From Jannaschia sp. S6380 (lineage in GTDB: Bacteria; Pseudomonadota; Alphaproteobacteria; Rhodobacterales; Rhodobacteraceae): a stretch of 64,000 nucleotides of DNA. Each line of letters opens with the position of its first letter. Position 1 is the stretch's first letter. A program made the position numbers and the translations under genes. The notes below the pieces were generated by a model. That model was not told the DNA's origin. It ran no database searches and worked only from the letters and a program-made list of their open reading frames with translations. The stretch lies in contig NZ_JALKAS010000001.1 in assembly GCF_023015695.1 (NCBI RefSeq), positions 1,612,001 to 1,676,000 of the forward strand. Reading direction: 5' to 3'. This document shows positions 8,730 to 17,983 of this stretch, piece after piece.

Positions 8730-9110
8730 ATGACCGGCCCCGAGAAACTGCCCGCGCGCAATGTAGACGGCGAACCGCTGGCGCCCTGTTCCACCGATCC
8801 GGTGACGGGGTTCTTCCGCGACAGCTGTTGCAACACCGGCGCGATGGACGCGGGCGTGCACACCGTCTGCGCCGTCATGACGGCGGAATTCCTGGCCCAT
8901 TCCAAATATCTGGGCAACGACCTGTCGACGCCGCGCCCGGAATACAGCTTTGCCGGCCTGTCCCCCGGCGACCGTTGGTGCCTGTGCGCCGCTCGGTTCC
9001 TGCAAGCACATGACGAAGGCGTGGCGCCGCAAGTCGACCTCTCGGCCACGCATGAGCGGACGCTGGACATCGTGCCGCTGGATGTGCTCCGGCACTACGC
9101 GCTGCCCTGA
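8730..9110 (+). CDS. DUF2237 family protein
   Basis: This 126-residue protein carries the DUF2237 signature. NVDGEPLAPCSTDPVTGFFRD leads, followed by a Cys pair (CCNTGAMDAGVHTVCAVMT), then EFLAHSKYLGNDLSTPRPEY and GDRWCLCAARF. Many conserved cysteines and a conserved GxHTVCA segment suggest metal binding or a redox role, but no activity is established. The start was chosen for the GGAGGAGG Shine-Dalgarno about 4 bases ahead; an in-frame ATG further upstream has no RBS. It is followed closely by the DUF4893 gene. Confidence 0.85.
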   Translation: MTGPEKLPARNVDGEPLAPCSTDPVTGFFRDSCCNTGAMDAGVHTVCAVMTAEFLAHSKYLGNDLSTPRPEYSFAGLSPGDRWCLCAARFLQAHDEGVAPQVDLSATHERTLDIVPLDVLRHYALP

Positions 9111-9139
9111 TCCGGCATCGAAACCGACCGGGACGACCG

Positions 9140-9736
9140 ATGATGCGCCATGTCCTCGCACTGCTCGCCGCCCTGCTGATCGGCCCGGCCGTCCAGGCGG
9201 ACGAACTTCGCGCCCCGGATGTCACGCGCCTGACCGAACTGGACGTCGCCTTCGGGCAGGCGTTGCGCCAGGCGCTCGCCATGGGGGATTCCGGCGATGT
9301 CGCGGTTCTGACCGGGGCGCTGACGGGGCCTGCCATGTCCATTGCCACGATCGAACCCGCCGGCGACTGGTCCTGCCGGACGATGAAGATGGGCGAACTC
9401 CTCCCCCTGGTCGTCTATCGGCCGTTTCGCTGTCGAATCGCGCCGGCGGGGGCGGGGCGATGGCGCATCGACAAGCTGACCGGAAGTCAGCGGCTGGCGG
9501 GTCACCTGCAGGCGGCGACGGACGGACGGGTCGTCTATCGCGGCGTCGGCCATGTCGGTGACGGCCCGGCGGTCGCCTATGCCGACCTCCCGCCCATCGA
9601 CCAGACCCCGGTCGAGCCGAACCAGACCCATGCCCAGGTCGGGCTGTTCGAGCAGATGTCACGGGATCGCGCGCGCCTGCTGCTGCCGGCGCCGATCCTG
9701 GAATCGGGCTTTGACATCCTGTATCTGACGCGCTGA
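9140..9736 (+). CDS. DUF4893 family secreted protein
   Basis: This 198-residue protein has a signal peptide (MMRHVLALLAALLIGPAVQA, cleavage after AQA-like VQA) and should be periplasmic. The body (DWSCRTMKMG, YRPFRCRI, RIDKLTGSQRLAGHL, YRGVGHVGDGPAV) matches the DUF4893 family of unknown function. Two cysteines (in SCR and FRC) could form a disulfide. It shares the last base of its TGA with the ATG of the following acetyltransferase gene, so the two are probably translated together. Confidence 0.75.
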   Translation: MMRHVLALLAALLIGPAVQADELRAPDVTRLTELDVAFGQALRQALAMGDSGDVAVLTGALTGPAMSIATIEPAGDWSCRTMKMGELLPLVVYRPFRCRIAPAGAGRWRIDKLTGSQRLAGHLQAATDGRVVYRGVGHVGDGPAVAYADLPPIDQTPVEPNQTHAQVGLFEQMSRDRARLLLPAPILESGFDILYLTR

Positions 9737-10341
9737 TGCTGACCGCCGGTTTCCACGACGTGCCCGCCGGCCATGTGGCCGCGATCGTGACCCATCTGCG
9801 GATGGACAGTCGCCCGTCCGGCACCACCGCGCCCTTTCCTGCCGGCGTGGCACTGGAGCCTGTCGAAGCGCCCGACCCGGACTGGTACCGGGATCTCTTC
9901 ATGCGGGTCGGCGGCCGCGATTGGCTCTGGTCGTCGCGTCTGCGGATGGATCGCGCGGAGCTCGGCCGGACACTGAATCACGAGGGCGTGGAAATCTTCG
10001 CCCCGACGGTGGATGGTCGGGCCGAAGGCTTGCTCGAACTGGACTTCCGCGATGACGAGGCGTGCGAACTGGCCTTTTTCGGTCTGACATCCGCGCTGCA
10101 GGGGTCGGGCGTCGGCCGTGCCCTGATGGGCGCCGCGCTGGACCGCGCCTTCGCCCGGCCGATCACGCATCTGGAGGTGCATACCTGCACCCTGGACAGC
10201 CCGGTCGCGCTGCCATTCTACCTCCGCGCGGGGTTCGTGCCGGTGCGTCGGGAGGTCGAGATCATGCCCGACCCTCGCCTCGACGGGACACTGCCGACCG
10301 AAGCCGCGGACCATCATCCGGTCCTGCGCGGCACGAACTGA
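9736..10341 (+). CDS. GNAT family N-acetyltransferase
   Basis: This 201-residue GNAT protein has the acetyl-CoA binding loop about two thirds along, in the segment FFGLTSALQGSGVGRALM (Q-x-x-G-x-G/A motif). THLEVHTCTLDSPVALPFYLRAGFVPVRREVE, the family's C-terminal strand-and-helix, follows. The N-terminal half is less typical. The substrate is unknown. It overlaps the DUF4893 gene by one base and converges on trpB. Confidence 0.82.
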   Translation: MLTAGFHDVPAGHVAAIVTHLRMDSRPSGTTAPFPAGVALEPVEAPDPDWYRDLFMRVGGRDWLWSSRLRMDRAELGRTLNHEGVEIFAPTVDGRAEGLLELDFRDDEACELAFFGLTSALQGSGVGRALMGAALDRAFARPITHLEVHTCTLDSPVALPFYLRAGFVPVRREVEIMPDPRLDGTLPTEAADHHPVLRGTN

Positions 10342-10401
10342 CCGCAAGGCACCGACGCGCATGGCCGGCGAAGGGTGCGCCCGCGTCGCAATGCGACGCC
10401 G

Positions 10402-11634
10402 CTACTGCACGTCGCCCATCTGCCATCCCAGGGCGCGCGCGACGGTGAAGATGTCCTTGTCGCCCCGCCCGCACATGTTCATGCAGATGATGTGATCGGC
10501 CGGCAGGTCCGGCGCGATCTTGACGACGTGGGCGAGCGCGTGGCTCGGCTCCAGCGCGGGAATGATCCCCTCCATCTCGCAGCAGAGCTGGAATGCCTCC
10601 AGCGCCTCGACATCGGTGATCGACACATATTTCGCGCGCCCGATCTCGTGCAGCCAGGCATGTTCCGGCCCGATCCCGGGATAGTCGAGCCCCGCGCTGA
10701 TCGAGAACCCTTCGAGGATTTGCCCATCGTCGTCCTGCAGGAGGTACGTCCGGTTGCCATGCAGCACGCCGGGCCGCCCACCGGTGAGCGAGGCGCAATG
10801 CTCCATCCGGTCGTTGACGCCCTTGCCGCCCGCCTCGACCCCGATGATCGCGACCTCCTTGTCGTCGAGAAACGGGAAGAACAGACCCATCGCGTTCGAC
10901 CCGCCGCCGATGGCCGCGATGATCGTGTCGGGCAGGCGCCCCTCGGCGGCCTGCATCTGCTCCTTGGCCTCCTTGCCGATGATGGCCTGGAAATCGCGCA
11001 CCATCGCCGGATAGGGATGGGGCCCCGCCACGGTCCCGATGCAGTAGAACGTATTGTCGACATTGGTCACCCAGTCGCGCAGCGCGTCGTTCATCGCGTC
11101 CTTCAGCGTGCCGCGCCCGGAGGTGACGGGGATCACCTCGGCACCCAGCAGCTTCATGCGAAAGACGTTGGGGCTTTGCCGTTCGACGTCATGCGCGCCC
11201 ATGTAGACGACGCATTTCAGGCCGAACTTGGCGCAGACGGTCGCGGTCGCCACGCCGTGCTGGCCCGCGCCCGTCTCGGCGATGATCCGCGTCTTGCCCA
11301 TGCGCCGCGCCAGGATGATCTGGCCCAGCACGTTGTTGATCTTGTGCGCGCCGGTATGGTTCAGTTCGTCGCGCTTGAGGTAGATCTTGGCTCCGCCCAG
11401 CCGCTCGGTCAGGCGTTCGGCGAAGTAGAGCGGGCTGGGCCGGCCGACGTAATGCGTCCAGAGGTCGTGCATCTCGTCCCAGAAGCTGTCGTCGGTCTTG
11501 GCATGCTCGTATTGCCGCTCCAGCTCCAGGATCAGCGGCATCAGCGTCTCGGACACGAAGCGTCCGCCGAAATCGCCGAAACGCCCGTTTTCGTCGGGGC
11601 CGGTCATGAAACTGTTCAGAAGATCGTCGGGCAT
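10402..11634 (-). CDS. trpB: Tryptophan synthase beta chain
   Basis: TrpB (410 residues) joins indole and serine to make tryptophan using PLP. The PLP lysine is K98 in [22 protein letters not shown] and the GGGSNAMG phosphate loop are intact. The start at MPDDLLNSF fits the family; the frame upstream is open but has no homology. It is the last gene of the ihfB-lapA-trpF-trpB run but has its own promoter-like element 26 bases upstream. trpA is not in the window. Confidence 0.97.
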   Translation of the reverse strand: MPDDLLNSFMTGPDENGRFGDFGGRFVSETLMPLILELERQYEHAKTDDSFWDEMHDLWTHYVGRPSPLYFAERLTERLGGAKIYLKRDELNHTGAHKINNVLGQIILARRMGKTRIIAETGAGQHGVATATVCAKFGLKCVVYMGAHDVERQSPNVFRMKLLGAEVIPVTSGRGTLKDAMNDALRDWVTNVDNTFYCIGTVAGPHPYPAMVRDFQAIIGKEAKEQMQAAEGRLPDTIIAAIGGGSNAMGLFFPFLDDKEVAIIGVEAGGKGVNDRMEHCASLTGGRPGVLHGNRTYLLQDDDGQILEGFSISAGLDYPGIGPEHAWLHEIGRAKYVSITDVEALEAFQLCCEMEGIIPALEPSHALAHVVKIAPDLPADHIICMNMCGRGDKDIFTVARALGWQMGDVQ

Positions 11635-11659
11635 GATCGCCTCCGCTGCCTGTGGCTTC

Positions 11660-11688
11660 GGTCTAGAACGGCGTCCGCCGGGCCGCAA
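11660..11688 (-). promoter_or_regulatory. Putative trpB promoter
   Basis: On the minus strand TTGCGG (11688-11683), a 17-base spacer and TAGACC (11665-11660) lie 26 bases before the trpB ATG, in the gap after trpF. The spacing fits a housekeeping sigma factor. This suggests trpB can be transcribed separately from trpF. Confidence 0.4.
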
Positions 11689-11693
11689 CGGGC

Positions 11694-12353
11694 CTAGGAC
11701 CGGACCGCCGCGGCAAACGCCGCGATCAGGTCCGCATCCTTTACGCCCGGGGCGCTTTCCACACCGGAGGAGACGTCGACCTGACGCGCACCGGTCATCC
11801 GCACCGCCTCGGCCACGTTGTCCGACGTCAGCCCCCCGGCCAGCATCCAGGGCACGGGCCAAGATCGCCCCGTCAGCAGCGACCAGTCGAACCCGATGCC
11901 GTTTCCGCCCGGCAGGGCACCCGGCGCCGGCTTCGCGTCGATCAGCAGTTGGTCGGCGACTTCGGCATACTGCCCGACCTCCGCCAGATCGGCACGGGTT
12001 CGCAGGCCCACCGCCTTCATCACCGGCAGCCCCATGCGCTCGCGCACGGCGGTAACACGCGCCGGCGTCTCCGCGCCGTGCAGCTGGATCATGTCCAGCG
12101 GAACCGCGTCGCAGATCGCATCCAGTTCGGCATCGTCCGGGTCGACCAGCAATGCCACCTTGGCCAGCCCCGGCGGTGCGGCCAGCGCCAGTTCGCGGGC
12201 CTGATCCATATCCACGTGTCGGGGGGACCGGCGGAAAAATACCATACCCATATAGGCGGCACCCGCCCGCGCCGCCGCGTCGACGTCGGAAACCGTGCGA
12301 AGGCCGCAGATCTTGACCCTGACATCACTGCCGGGCCGCGTCACGCGAAGCAT
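11694..12353 (-). CDS. trpF: Phosphoribosylanthranilate isomerase
   Basis: TrpF (219 residues) is the TIM-barrel enzyme that isomerises N-(5'-phosphoribosyl)anthranilate in tryptophan synthesis. VKICGLRT holds the catalytic cysteine. [21 protein letters not shown], the [11 protein letters not shown] phosphate-binding loop, and VDVSSGVES with the catalytic aspartate follow in family order. The ATG is one base past the lapA stop, so the two are coupled. It leads into trpB. Confidence 0.95.
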   Translation of the reverse strand: MLRVTRPGSDVRVKICGLRTVSDVDAAARAGAAYMGMVFFRRSPRHVDMDQARELALAAPPGLAKVALLVDPDDAELDAICDAVPLDMIQLHGAETPARVTAVRERMGLPVMKAVGLRTRADLAEVGQYAEVADQLLIDAKPAPGALPGGNGIGFDWSLLTGRSWPVPWMLAGGLTSDNVAEAVRMTGARQVDVSSGVESAPGVKDADLIAAFAAAVRS

Positions 12354-12354
12354 G

Positions 12355-12699
12355 TCAGCGAGGGTTGTCGACCAGCGCCAGCACCTCGTCCTGCTCGGAC
12401 GTCGCGCGGGTGCGGGCGAGTTCCTTTTCGAGGCGCTCCTTCTGTGCCCGCTCGGAACGCGCTTCGGCCCGGTGCTTGTGCTCGCGCAGCCATTCCCAGA
12501 AGAACCCGATCATCAGACCGACCGCCATGGCCAGGAAGATCACCACGAAGAGCGGGGCCGTGAAGCCCTGCCCGAAGCCGATATATGTTCCGACATCCTC
12601 GGGCAGGAGGCGCAGGGTGACCGCGCCGCGATTGGCCAAGGCAAGGATCAGCAGGCACAGGGCCAGGAGGCCGAGAAAGAGATAGCGCAGAAAGCTCAT
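12355..12699 (-). CDS. LapA-domain membrane protein
   Basis: This 114-residue inner-membrane protein has two hydrophobic helices (about residues 5-24 and 48-70) with the LapA (DUF1049) pattern [12 protein letters not shown] between them. A charged coiled-coil tail ([20 protein letters not shown]) follows. In E. coli LapA works with LapB in regulating LPS synthesis; whether that holds here is not known. The ihfB-lapA-trpF order is common in the Rhodobacteraceae. Confidence 0.85.
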   Translation of the reverse strand: MSFLRYLFLGLLALCLLILALANRGAVTLRLLPEDVGTYIGFGQGFTAPLFVVIFLAMAVGLMIGFFWEWLREHKHRAEARSERAQKERLEKELARTRATSEQDEVLALVDNPR

Positions 12700-12758
12700 G
12701 CGTTTGAACTAGCCCCGCCGTGCCCCGCTGTCCAGCGACCACGACATATGCCGATGCC

Positions 12759-13043
12759 CTACGCCCGGCCGTTCAACCGGTCGCGGAGGAGCTTGCCCGC
12801 CTTGAAGAACGGCACATGCTTCTCCTCGACCTGAACCGCCTCGCCGGTGCGGGGGTTGCGGCCGGTGCGGGCATCCCGCTGCTTGACGGAAAACGCTCCG
12901 AAGCCACGCAGTTCTACGCGGTTGCCATCGGCCAGGGCATCGATGATCTCCTCGAAGATCGTGTTGACGATCTTTTCGACATCCCGCTGGTAAAGATGCG
13001 GATTTTCCTCCGCAATCTTCTGGATCAGCTCCGAGCGTATCAT
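12759..13043 (-). CDS. ihfB: Integration host factor beta subunit
   Basis: This 94-residue DNA-bending protein pairs with IHF-alpha to bend DNA sharply at promoters and recombination sites. The family DNA-binding arm [12 protein letters not shown] and the [15 protein letters not shown] segment are intact. The N-terminus [15 protein letters not shown] is a standard IHF-beta start. It lies downstream of rpsA, as in many proteobacteria, and heads the ihfB-lapA-trpF(-trpB) run. Confidence 0.96.
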   Translation of the reverse strand: MIRSELIQKIAEENPHLYQRDVEKIVNTIFEEIIDALADGNRVELRGFGAFSVKQRDARTGRNPRTGEAVQVEEKHVPFFKAGKLLRDRLNGRA

Positions 13044-13171
13044 CTTGTCCCTTTCCTGCCGGGCGTCGTTTCACGTCATTACTTGCAGGTGTCTTAGAAT
13101 ATAGCCGAAAACCCCGGTCGGCATAAAGAGGGGATACCTGTCGAAAGCGCTTTGGCCCTTATATTATGCGT

Positions 13172-13407
13172 TACAGGCAGGTTCAGACGGACGCCGTTCG
13201 GGCTTCACTGGGCGGAAGTCACTTCCAGCCCCTTCATTCGTCGTGGAAAAAACGGGAACGACATCATCGCAATCCCATGGTTGCAACGACCTCGAGATCC
13301 GAGTGCTGTGGCCCAATTATCGCATTGGGCTGCCGTATTTCGACGGCAGATGGTCCTGTTAATGTCCTGAGACGCAATCGGCCCCGCTTCTTCTGCGGGG
13401 CCGTTTT
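13172..13407 (+). ncRNA. Candidate structured small RNA between ihfB and rpsA
   Basis: The 388-base gap between ihfB and rpsA has no convincing gene. Its plus strand holds stem-loops in series: GGAAG/CTTCC near 13215, then GCCCAAT (13311-13317) with ATTGGGC (13324-13330), then TGCCGT (13331-13336) with ACGGCA (13343-13348). It ends in a strong terminator-like hairpin followed by TTTT. A TATATT box at 13160-13165 could be the -10 of a plus-strand promoter, though the -35 is poor. Both flanking genes are on the minus strand, so a plus-strand transcript would be independent. No known RNA family was recognised, and the 5' end is a guess. A 72-codon reading frame in the region has no RBS or family features. 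Confidence 0.35.
13379..13407 (+). terminator. Rho-independent-type hairpin with T-tract on the plus strand
   Basis: CGGCCCCGC (13379-13387), a 7-base TTCTTCT loop and GCGGGGCCG (13395-13403) form a perfect 9-bp stem followed by TTTT. The T-run is on the plus-strand side, so it suits a plus-strand transcript better than rpsA. It may also act weakly for rpsA, which ends 25 bases away on the other strand. Confidence 0.65.
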
Positions 13408-13431
13408 CGTTCGTATCGGACCGAGTCGCGC

Positions 13432-15114
13432 TCAGTCGTCGTCACCCTTGAGCGCGGCGCCCAGGATGTCGCCCAGCGACGCCCCAGAGTCGGAAGAGCC
13501 GAACTGTTCCACGGCTTCCTTCTCCTCGGCGATCTCGCGTGCCTTGATCGACAGGCCCAGACGACGGTTCTTCGAATCGACGTTGGTGACCCGGACGTCG
13601 ATCTTGTCGCCGACGCCGAACCGCTCCGGCCGCTGGTCGGCCCGGTCGCGCGCCAGGTCGGAGCGGCGGATGAACGACTTCATTCCCTCGTACTCGACCT
13701 CGATGCCGCCATCCTCGATCTTGGTGACCTCGACCGTGATGATCGAGCCGCGCTTCACGCCGCCGATCGCCTCGGCATAGGGGTCGCCACCGGCCGCCTT
13801 GATCGAGAGCGAGATACGCTCCTTCTCGGTGTCGACCTCGGACACGACCGCCTGGACGATATCGCCCTTGCGGTAATCGCCGATGACGTCTTCGCCCCGG
13901 CCTTCCCAGGTCAGGTCGGACAGGTGGACCATGCCGTCGATGTCACCGGGCAGACCCACGAACAGGCCGAACTCGGTGATGTTCTTGACCTCGCCCTCGA
14001 CCTGCGTGCCCTCGGGATGGGTCTCGGCAAAGACTTCCCACGGGTTGCGCATCGTCTGCTTGAGGCCCAGCGACACGCGCCGCTTGGCGGTGTCGATCTC
14101 GAGGACCATGACCTCGACCTCTTGCGACGTCGACACGATCTTGCCGGGATGGACGTTCTTCTTGGTCCAGGACATCTCGGAGACGTGGACCAGCCCCTCG
14201 ACGCCCGGCTCCAGCTCCACGAACGCACCGTAGTCGGTGATGTTCGTGACCCGACCCGTATGCGTCGAATCCAGCGGATACTTCGCGATCACGGTATCCC
14301 ACGGATCGTCTTGCAGCTGCTTCATGCCGAGGCTGATGCGATGGGTTTCCTTGTTGATCTTGATGACCTGCACCTTGACCGTCTCGCCGATCGACAGGAT
14401 CTCGCGCGGGTCGTTGACCCGGCGCCAGGCCATGTCGGTGACGTGCAGCAGGCCGTCGACACCGCCCAGGTCAACGAACGCACCGTATTCGGTGATGTTC
14501 TTGACCACGCCGTCGACGTTCTGGCCCTCGGCCAGGTTGCCGATGACCTCGGCGCGCTGTTCGGCGCGGCTCTCCTCCAGGATGGCGCGGCGCGAGACGA
14601 CGATGTTGCCGCGGCGGCGATCCATCTTGAGTATCTGGAACGGCTGCTTGAGACCCATCAGCGGGCCCGCGTCGCGCACGGGGCGCACATCGACCTGGGA
14701 GCCGGGCAGGAAGGCCACGGCACCACCGAGGTCGACCGTGAAGCCACCCTTGACGCGGCCGAAGATGGCGCCCTCGACGCGCTCTTCCTTGCCGTAGGCT
14801 TCTTCCAGACGGTCCCACGCGGCTTCGCGACGGGCCATCTCGTGGCTGATGACGGCTTCGCCACGCGCGTTCTCGACGTTGCGAAGGTAGACTTCCACCT
14901 CGTCGCCGACCTCGACCTCGGGCGCCTCGCCGGGCTGTGCGAATTCCTTCAGATCGACGCGGCCTTCCATCTTGTAGCCGACGTCGATGATGGCCTGGCC
15001 GGCTTCGATCGCCAGCACCTTGCCCTTGACCACCGACCCCTCGGTCGGCGTGTCGATTTCGAGGCTTTCGTTCAAGAGGGCCTCGAACTCCTCCATGGAT
15101 GCATTTTGCGCCAT
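13432..15114 (-). CDS. rpsA: 30S ribosomal protein S1
   Basis: S1 (560 residues) binds mRNA at the small subunit and helps initiation on structured or weak-SD leaders. Six S1 RNA-binding repeats can be followed, with the repeated G-x-V-x-x-I-x-x-Y/F-G-A-F/L-V pattern (for example ITEYGAFVDLGGVDGLLH, ITDYGAFVELEPGVEGLVH, ITEFGLFVGLPGDIDGMVH). The C-terminus is acidic (LKGDDD). The start MAQNASMEEFEALLNE is standard for alphaproteobacteria, with AAAGGAA about 11 bases upstream. It lies between cmk and ihfB; two extra genes separate it from cmk here. Confidence 0.97.
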   Translation of the reverse strand: MAQNASMEEFEALLNESLEIDTPTEGSVVKGKVLAIEAGQAIIDVGYKMEGRVDLKEFAQPGEAPEVEVGDEVEVYLRNVENARGEAVISHEMARREAAWDRLEEAYGKEERVEGAIFGRVKGGFTVDLGGAVAFLPGSQVDVRPVRDAGPLMGLKQPFQILKMDRRRGNIVVSRRAILEESRAEQRAEVIGNLAEGQNVDGVVKNITEYGAFVDLGGVDGLLHVTDMAWRRVNDPREILSIGETVKVQVIKINKETHRISLGMKQLQDDPWDTVIAKYPLDSTHTGRVTNITDYGAFVELEPGVEGLVHVSEMSWTKKNVHPGKIVSTSQEVEVMVLEIDTAKRRVSLGLKQTMRNPWEVFAETHPEGTQVEGEVKNITEFGLFVGLPGDIDGMVHLSDLTWEGRGEDVIGDYRKGDIVQAVVSEVDTEKERISLSIKAAGGDPYAEAIGGVKRGSIITVEVTKIEDGGIEVEYEGMKSFIRRSDLARDRADQRPERFGVGDKIDVRVTNVDSKNRRLGLSIKAREIAEEKEAVEQFGSSDSGASLGDILGAALKGDDD

Positions 15115-15509
15115 ATGGCTGTGTCTATTCCTTTGTTTGGTTTGCTGGCCGTGCGGTTGTCTCCGCCGGTCTTGGATTGGTCTGGAAAACGCGGTCAGGT
15201 TCGGCTTGCCCTGTGGGGGCCGCATCCGGGACGCGCTGTCGGGTGACGCGCGGGGACTTAGGCGAAATGCCCGCCCACCGCAAGGGGAACGCGCGGACGG
15301 GCCCGCTCCGCCCGGGCGACCGTGCTGAGGATTTCCGCAATCGCCGAACGGAGGCGGATCGGCCATATTTGGATTGCGCTGGGGGGAAACCGAAAAGGGG
15401 CCGGCGCGCGCGTGGCCGATGTTCCCTGCATCGACTGTCCGTCCCTGCCACGCGTCCCCGCAAGGTCGCGGATGCCGACATGGTTCGGGCATCCGCGGCC
15501 GGCGCGGCG
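15115..15509 (-). other. rpsA leader and promoter region, no gene seen
   Basis: These 395 bases between the dienelactone hydrolase stop and rpsA hold no supported gene on either strand. The minus strand carries the rpsA promoter candidate and a leader of about 130 bases. Several GC-rich repeats are present, but no T-tailed terminator was found. Confidence 0.5.
15255..15283 (-). promoter_or_regulatory. Putative rpsA promoter
   Basis: On the minus strand TTGCGG (15283-15278), 17 bases, then TAAGTC (15260-15255). This would start the rpsA transcript near 15248, giving a leader of roughly 130 nt. The same TTGCGG/17/TA pattern precedes trpB. Confidence 0.45.
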
Positions 15510-16193
15510 TCAGGTCAGATGCGCCGACAGAAACGCCTCGGTCGCGGCCCAAGTCCGGCGGGCCGAGACCTCGACATATCCCATGCCGGGGGCGCGCCCC
15601 GCCTGGTCGGGGTTGGTGAAGGCATGGCCCGTCCCGCCGAAACACAACGCATGCCAGTCCGCCGAATGGCGCTCCAGCTCCGCCGCCATCTTCTCGAAAT
15701 CGTCCGGCGTGGCCAGCGGGTCGTTCCAGCCGTGGCACAGCAGCACGGGCGGCATCGCGACCGTCTCGAACGGGGGCGCGTCATAGATGCCGTGCAGGCT
15801 GACGGCGGCGTCCAGATCGCCCGCGCGCGCCATGTCGAGTACCGCCTTCGCCCCGAAGCAGAACCCGATCGCACCGACCTTGCGCCCCGCCTGGCCGATC
15901 TCGGCCAGCGCCGCCTCGGTCCGCGCGAGCAGGGTCCGGCGGTCGTCGTTCAGCCGCCCCATCGCGGCCCCCGCCTCGGCCATGTCGGCAGCGGTCCAGC
16001 CGTCGCCGTAATAGTCGACCCCCAGCACGTCATAGCCCATGGCGGCGAAGCGATCGCACTGGGCCATCTCGAACGCGCGCAGCCCGGCGAAGGCCGGAAT
16101 CACCAGCAAGGCCGCGCCGTTCGGCGCCTCCGGCCGGGCGCGATAGCCCAGCATGCCCTGCCCGCCAGCGTCGTAAGCGTGTCGTTCACCCAT
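15510..16193 (-). CDS. Dienelactone hydrolase family protein
   Basis: This 227-residue alpha/beta hydrolase has the dienelactone-hydrolase triad: Cys112 in IGFCFG, Asp158 in GWNDP and His190 in GTGHAF. The cysteine nucleophile is typical of this family rather than of ordinary esterases. VIPAFAGL near residue 32 would form the oxyanion region. Relatives open dienelactones in chloroaromatic degradation, but many act on other lactones or esters, and no aromatic pathway genes are near. It sits between cmk and rpsA on the same strand, breaking the usual cmk-rpsA neighbourhood. Confidence 0.85.
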   Translation of the reverse strand: MGERHAYDAGGQGMLGYRARPEAPNGAALLVIPAFAGLRAFEMAQCDRFAAMGYDVLGVDYYGDGWTAADMAEAGAAMGRLNDDRRTLLARTEAALAEIGQAGRKVGAIGFCFGAKAVLDMARAGDLDAAVSLHGIYDAPPFETVAMPPVLLCHGWNDPLATPDDFEKMAAELERHSADWHALCFGGTGHAFTNPDQAGRAPGMGYVEVSARRTWAATEAFLSAHLT

Positions 16194-16240
16194 CTCTTTC
16201 CTCCCGTCCGGGGGCCGACATGCCCCGCGGGCGGATCAGA

Positions 16241-16864
16241 TCAGATATCCTGCCCGCGATCCAGAAGCCGCTCCAACAGCTTTTGCTGCTCGCCCGCGCT
16301 GTCGCCGCGGCCGAACTGCATCGCCCCCGAGCTGTAGAGCGTCCCATAGCTCAACGCGACGTTCACCGTCTGCCCGATCCCCGAGATGAGTTGCGTCCGG
16401 CGCAGCGATTTCAGCGGGTGAATATAGACGGCCCAGACCCGGCCTTCGGCGACCGCGTAACGGGCGTCCAGCGCGCTGTCGAAATTGGCCTGCATCATCC
16501 GCAACATGTCCTCGGGCGCCAGTCCCTCGGCCGAGCGGATCGGGACCATCGCGCGCATCCGGTCGGCACGCGGATCGGTCACGATCAGCACCGGCACATC
16601 CTCGACCGTCAGGCGGAAGGATGCGCCGGCGCGCTCTGCCGCCGGATCGAGCGCGCGCAGAACGGCCTCCATGCGGGCCAGGTCCATGTCGCCCTCGACG
16701 GCGGCGGCGGGCGGCGCGCCCGGCCGCGACTGACCGGACGCCACGTCGGTCAGGCCGAACCCCATCAGCACGACCGCGAAGATCAGGATTAGCGGACGCA
16801 GGGCGGCGACCCTGTCCGTGCGGGAACGGACGATCGAACGGCGGGCGGTACGCGACGGAGTCAT
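16241..16864 (-). CDS. Hypothetical membrane-anchored or secreted protein
   Basis: This protein has 207 residues from the ATG at 16864. A basic N-terminus (about 22 residues) precedes a hydrophobic helix (about residues 23-40) ending in VASGQS, so it is either signal-cleaved or anchored. The rest is an alpha/beta domain (FRLTVEDVPVLIVTDPRADRMRAMVPI ... VWAVYIHPLKSL ... NVALSYGTLYSSGAMQFG) that resembles the fold pattern of YbjN or secretion-chaperone-like proteins. That comparison is only an impression. Function is unknown. It lies between cmk and the dienelactone hydrolase gene on the same strand. Confidence 0.65.
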   Translation of the reverse strand: MTPSRTARRSIVRSRTDRVAALRPLILIFAVVLMGFGLTDVASGQSRPGAPPAAAVEGDMDLARMEAVLRALDPAAERAGASFRLTVEDVPVLIVTDPRADRMRAMVPIRSAEGLAPEDMLRMMQANFDSALDARYAVAEGRVWAVYIHPLKSLRRTQLISGIGQTVNVALSYGTLYSSGAMQFGRGDSAGEQQKLLERLLDRGQDI

Positions 16865-16958
16865 GGCCACATCCTTCCAGGCAATTGCCCGGAGCTTAGG
16901 CCGACCTTCGCGTTCCGTGCCAAGCACCTTTCGGTGAGCGTGTCGCGACCGGCGGCCG

Positions 16959-17579
16959 TCAGCCGCCGCGCGGGCCCAGGACGCGCGCGACCTCGTCAAT
17001 GGCGGCCTGGACGGCCTGGCCCACATCCATCTCGGACGTGTCGATGACGATGGCATCGGGCGCCGCGACCAGCGGGGCGGAGGCCCGCGCCATGTCGCGG
17101 GCATCGCGGGCGCGCACATCGTCCAGCACCTCGTCCCGCGACACGTCCGTTCCACGGGCGACGAGTTCCTGATACCGGCGTTCGGCCCGAACCTCGGGCG
17201 AGGCGGTGACGTAAAGCTTCACCTCCGCATCCGGGCAGATCACGGTGCAGATGTCCCGCCCGTCCAGGACGGCCCCGCCCTCGGCGCGGGCGAACCGCCG
17301 CTGGAACGATGTCAGCGCCGCGCGCACCTCCGGGTCGACGGCGACTTGGCTGGCCGCATCCGCCACGGCCTGCGTACGCAACGTATCGCCCTGCAGGTCG
17401 TCGGGCACGAGGCTGCGCGCCGCCGCCCGCGCCTCGGCCCCGGCCAGCACCTTGGCCCCGACCGCCCGGTAGAGAAGCCCCGTATCCAGATGACCGAAGC
17501 CGAAATGCCCGGCCACCGCCCGGCTGATCGTGCCCTTGCCGGCCGCCGCCGGCCCGTCGATCGCCACGGTAAAGATCAT
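16959..17579 (-). CDS. cmk: Cytidylate kinase
   Basis: Cmk (206 residues) phosphorylates CMP and dCMP. The P-loop is [11 protein letters not shown] at the N-terminus. The CMP-binding elements [34 protein letters not shown] and the lid segment [10 protein letters not shown] follow. Length fits the short alphaproteobacterial form. Its ATG overlaps the stop of the upstream GFA gene by 3 bases (ATGA), so the three genes from 18381 down are probably one transcript. Confidence 0.95.
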   Translation of the reverse strand: MIFTVAIDGPAAAGKGTISRAVAGHFGFGHLDTGLLYRAVGAKVLAGAEARAAARSLVPDDLQGDTLRTQAVADAASQVAVDPEVRAALTSFQRRFARAEGGAVLDGRDICTVICPDAEVKLYVTASPEVRAERRYQELVARGTDVSRDEVLDDVRARDARDMARASAPLVAAPDAIVIDTSEMDVGQAVQAAIDEVARVLGPRGG

Positions 17580-17983
17580 GTTCCCGCCTTCGTCGTCAGC
17601 TTGGCATCACAGCCCGGCACCTGCCGTTCGGTCGCGGGCAGGTCGTACCAGTCGCCCCTGTCCGCGCAGAAGATATGGCCCGCCAGCGCCAGGCCCGTGG
17701 GCCCGTCCAGCGCGCCGGCCATGATCGACAGGTTCGCGCCGGGTCCGTCCCAGAACAGCTGGCTGCCGCAGGTCGGGCAGAACCCCCGGCGGGCCTCGTC
17801 GCTGGACCGGAACCAACGGACTTCGCCCGCGACCGTCAACGCATCGCGCGGGGCGGAGGTGGCGGCGACGAAGTTCCCCGTGGTCCTGCGGCATTGTCCG
17901 CAATGGCACGCGACGACCGGGCGCATCGGGCCGTCCACCGCGAAGGTCACCGCGCCGCACAGGCAGGATCCGGCACGCCTCAT
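17576..17983 (-). CDS. GFA family (CENP-V/glutathione-dependent formaldehyde-activating-like) protein
   Basis: This 135-residue zinc-binding GFA-domain protein has the metal cysteines in [14 protein letters not shown] and [10 protein letters not shown]. The family name comes from glutathione-dependent formaldehyde-activating enzyme, but most members have no proven activity. It is a tandem paralogue of the next gene upstream, with the same motif order and length. It overlaps that gene by 4 bases at the start and cmk by 3 at the end. Confidence 0.88.
   Translation of the reverse strand: MRRAGSCLCGAVTFAVDGPMRPVVACHCGQCRRTTGNFVAATSAPRDALTVAGEVRWFRSSDEARRGFCPTCGSQLFWDGPGANLSIMAGALDGPTGLALAGHIFCADRGDWYDLPATERQVPGCDAKLTTKAGT

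Noticed and set aside
10375..11697. Long open frame opposite trpB (about 440 codons)
   Set aside because: It is a shadow of trpB caused by GC-rich third positions; no start signal or protein family features.
13152..13370. 72-codon open frame on the plus strand between ihfB and rpsA
   Set aside because: No RBS, no recognised family and atypical composition; the structured RNA reading of the region is preferred.
13924..15246. Long open frame opposite rpsA
   Set aside because: It mirrors the S1 repeats in another frame, with no family features of its own.
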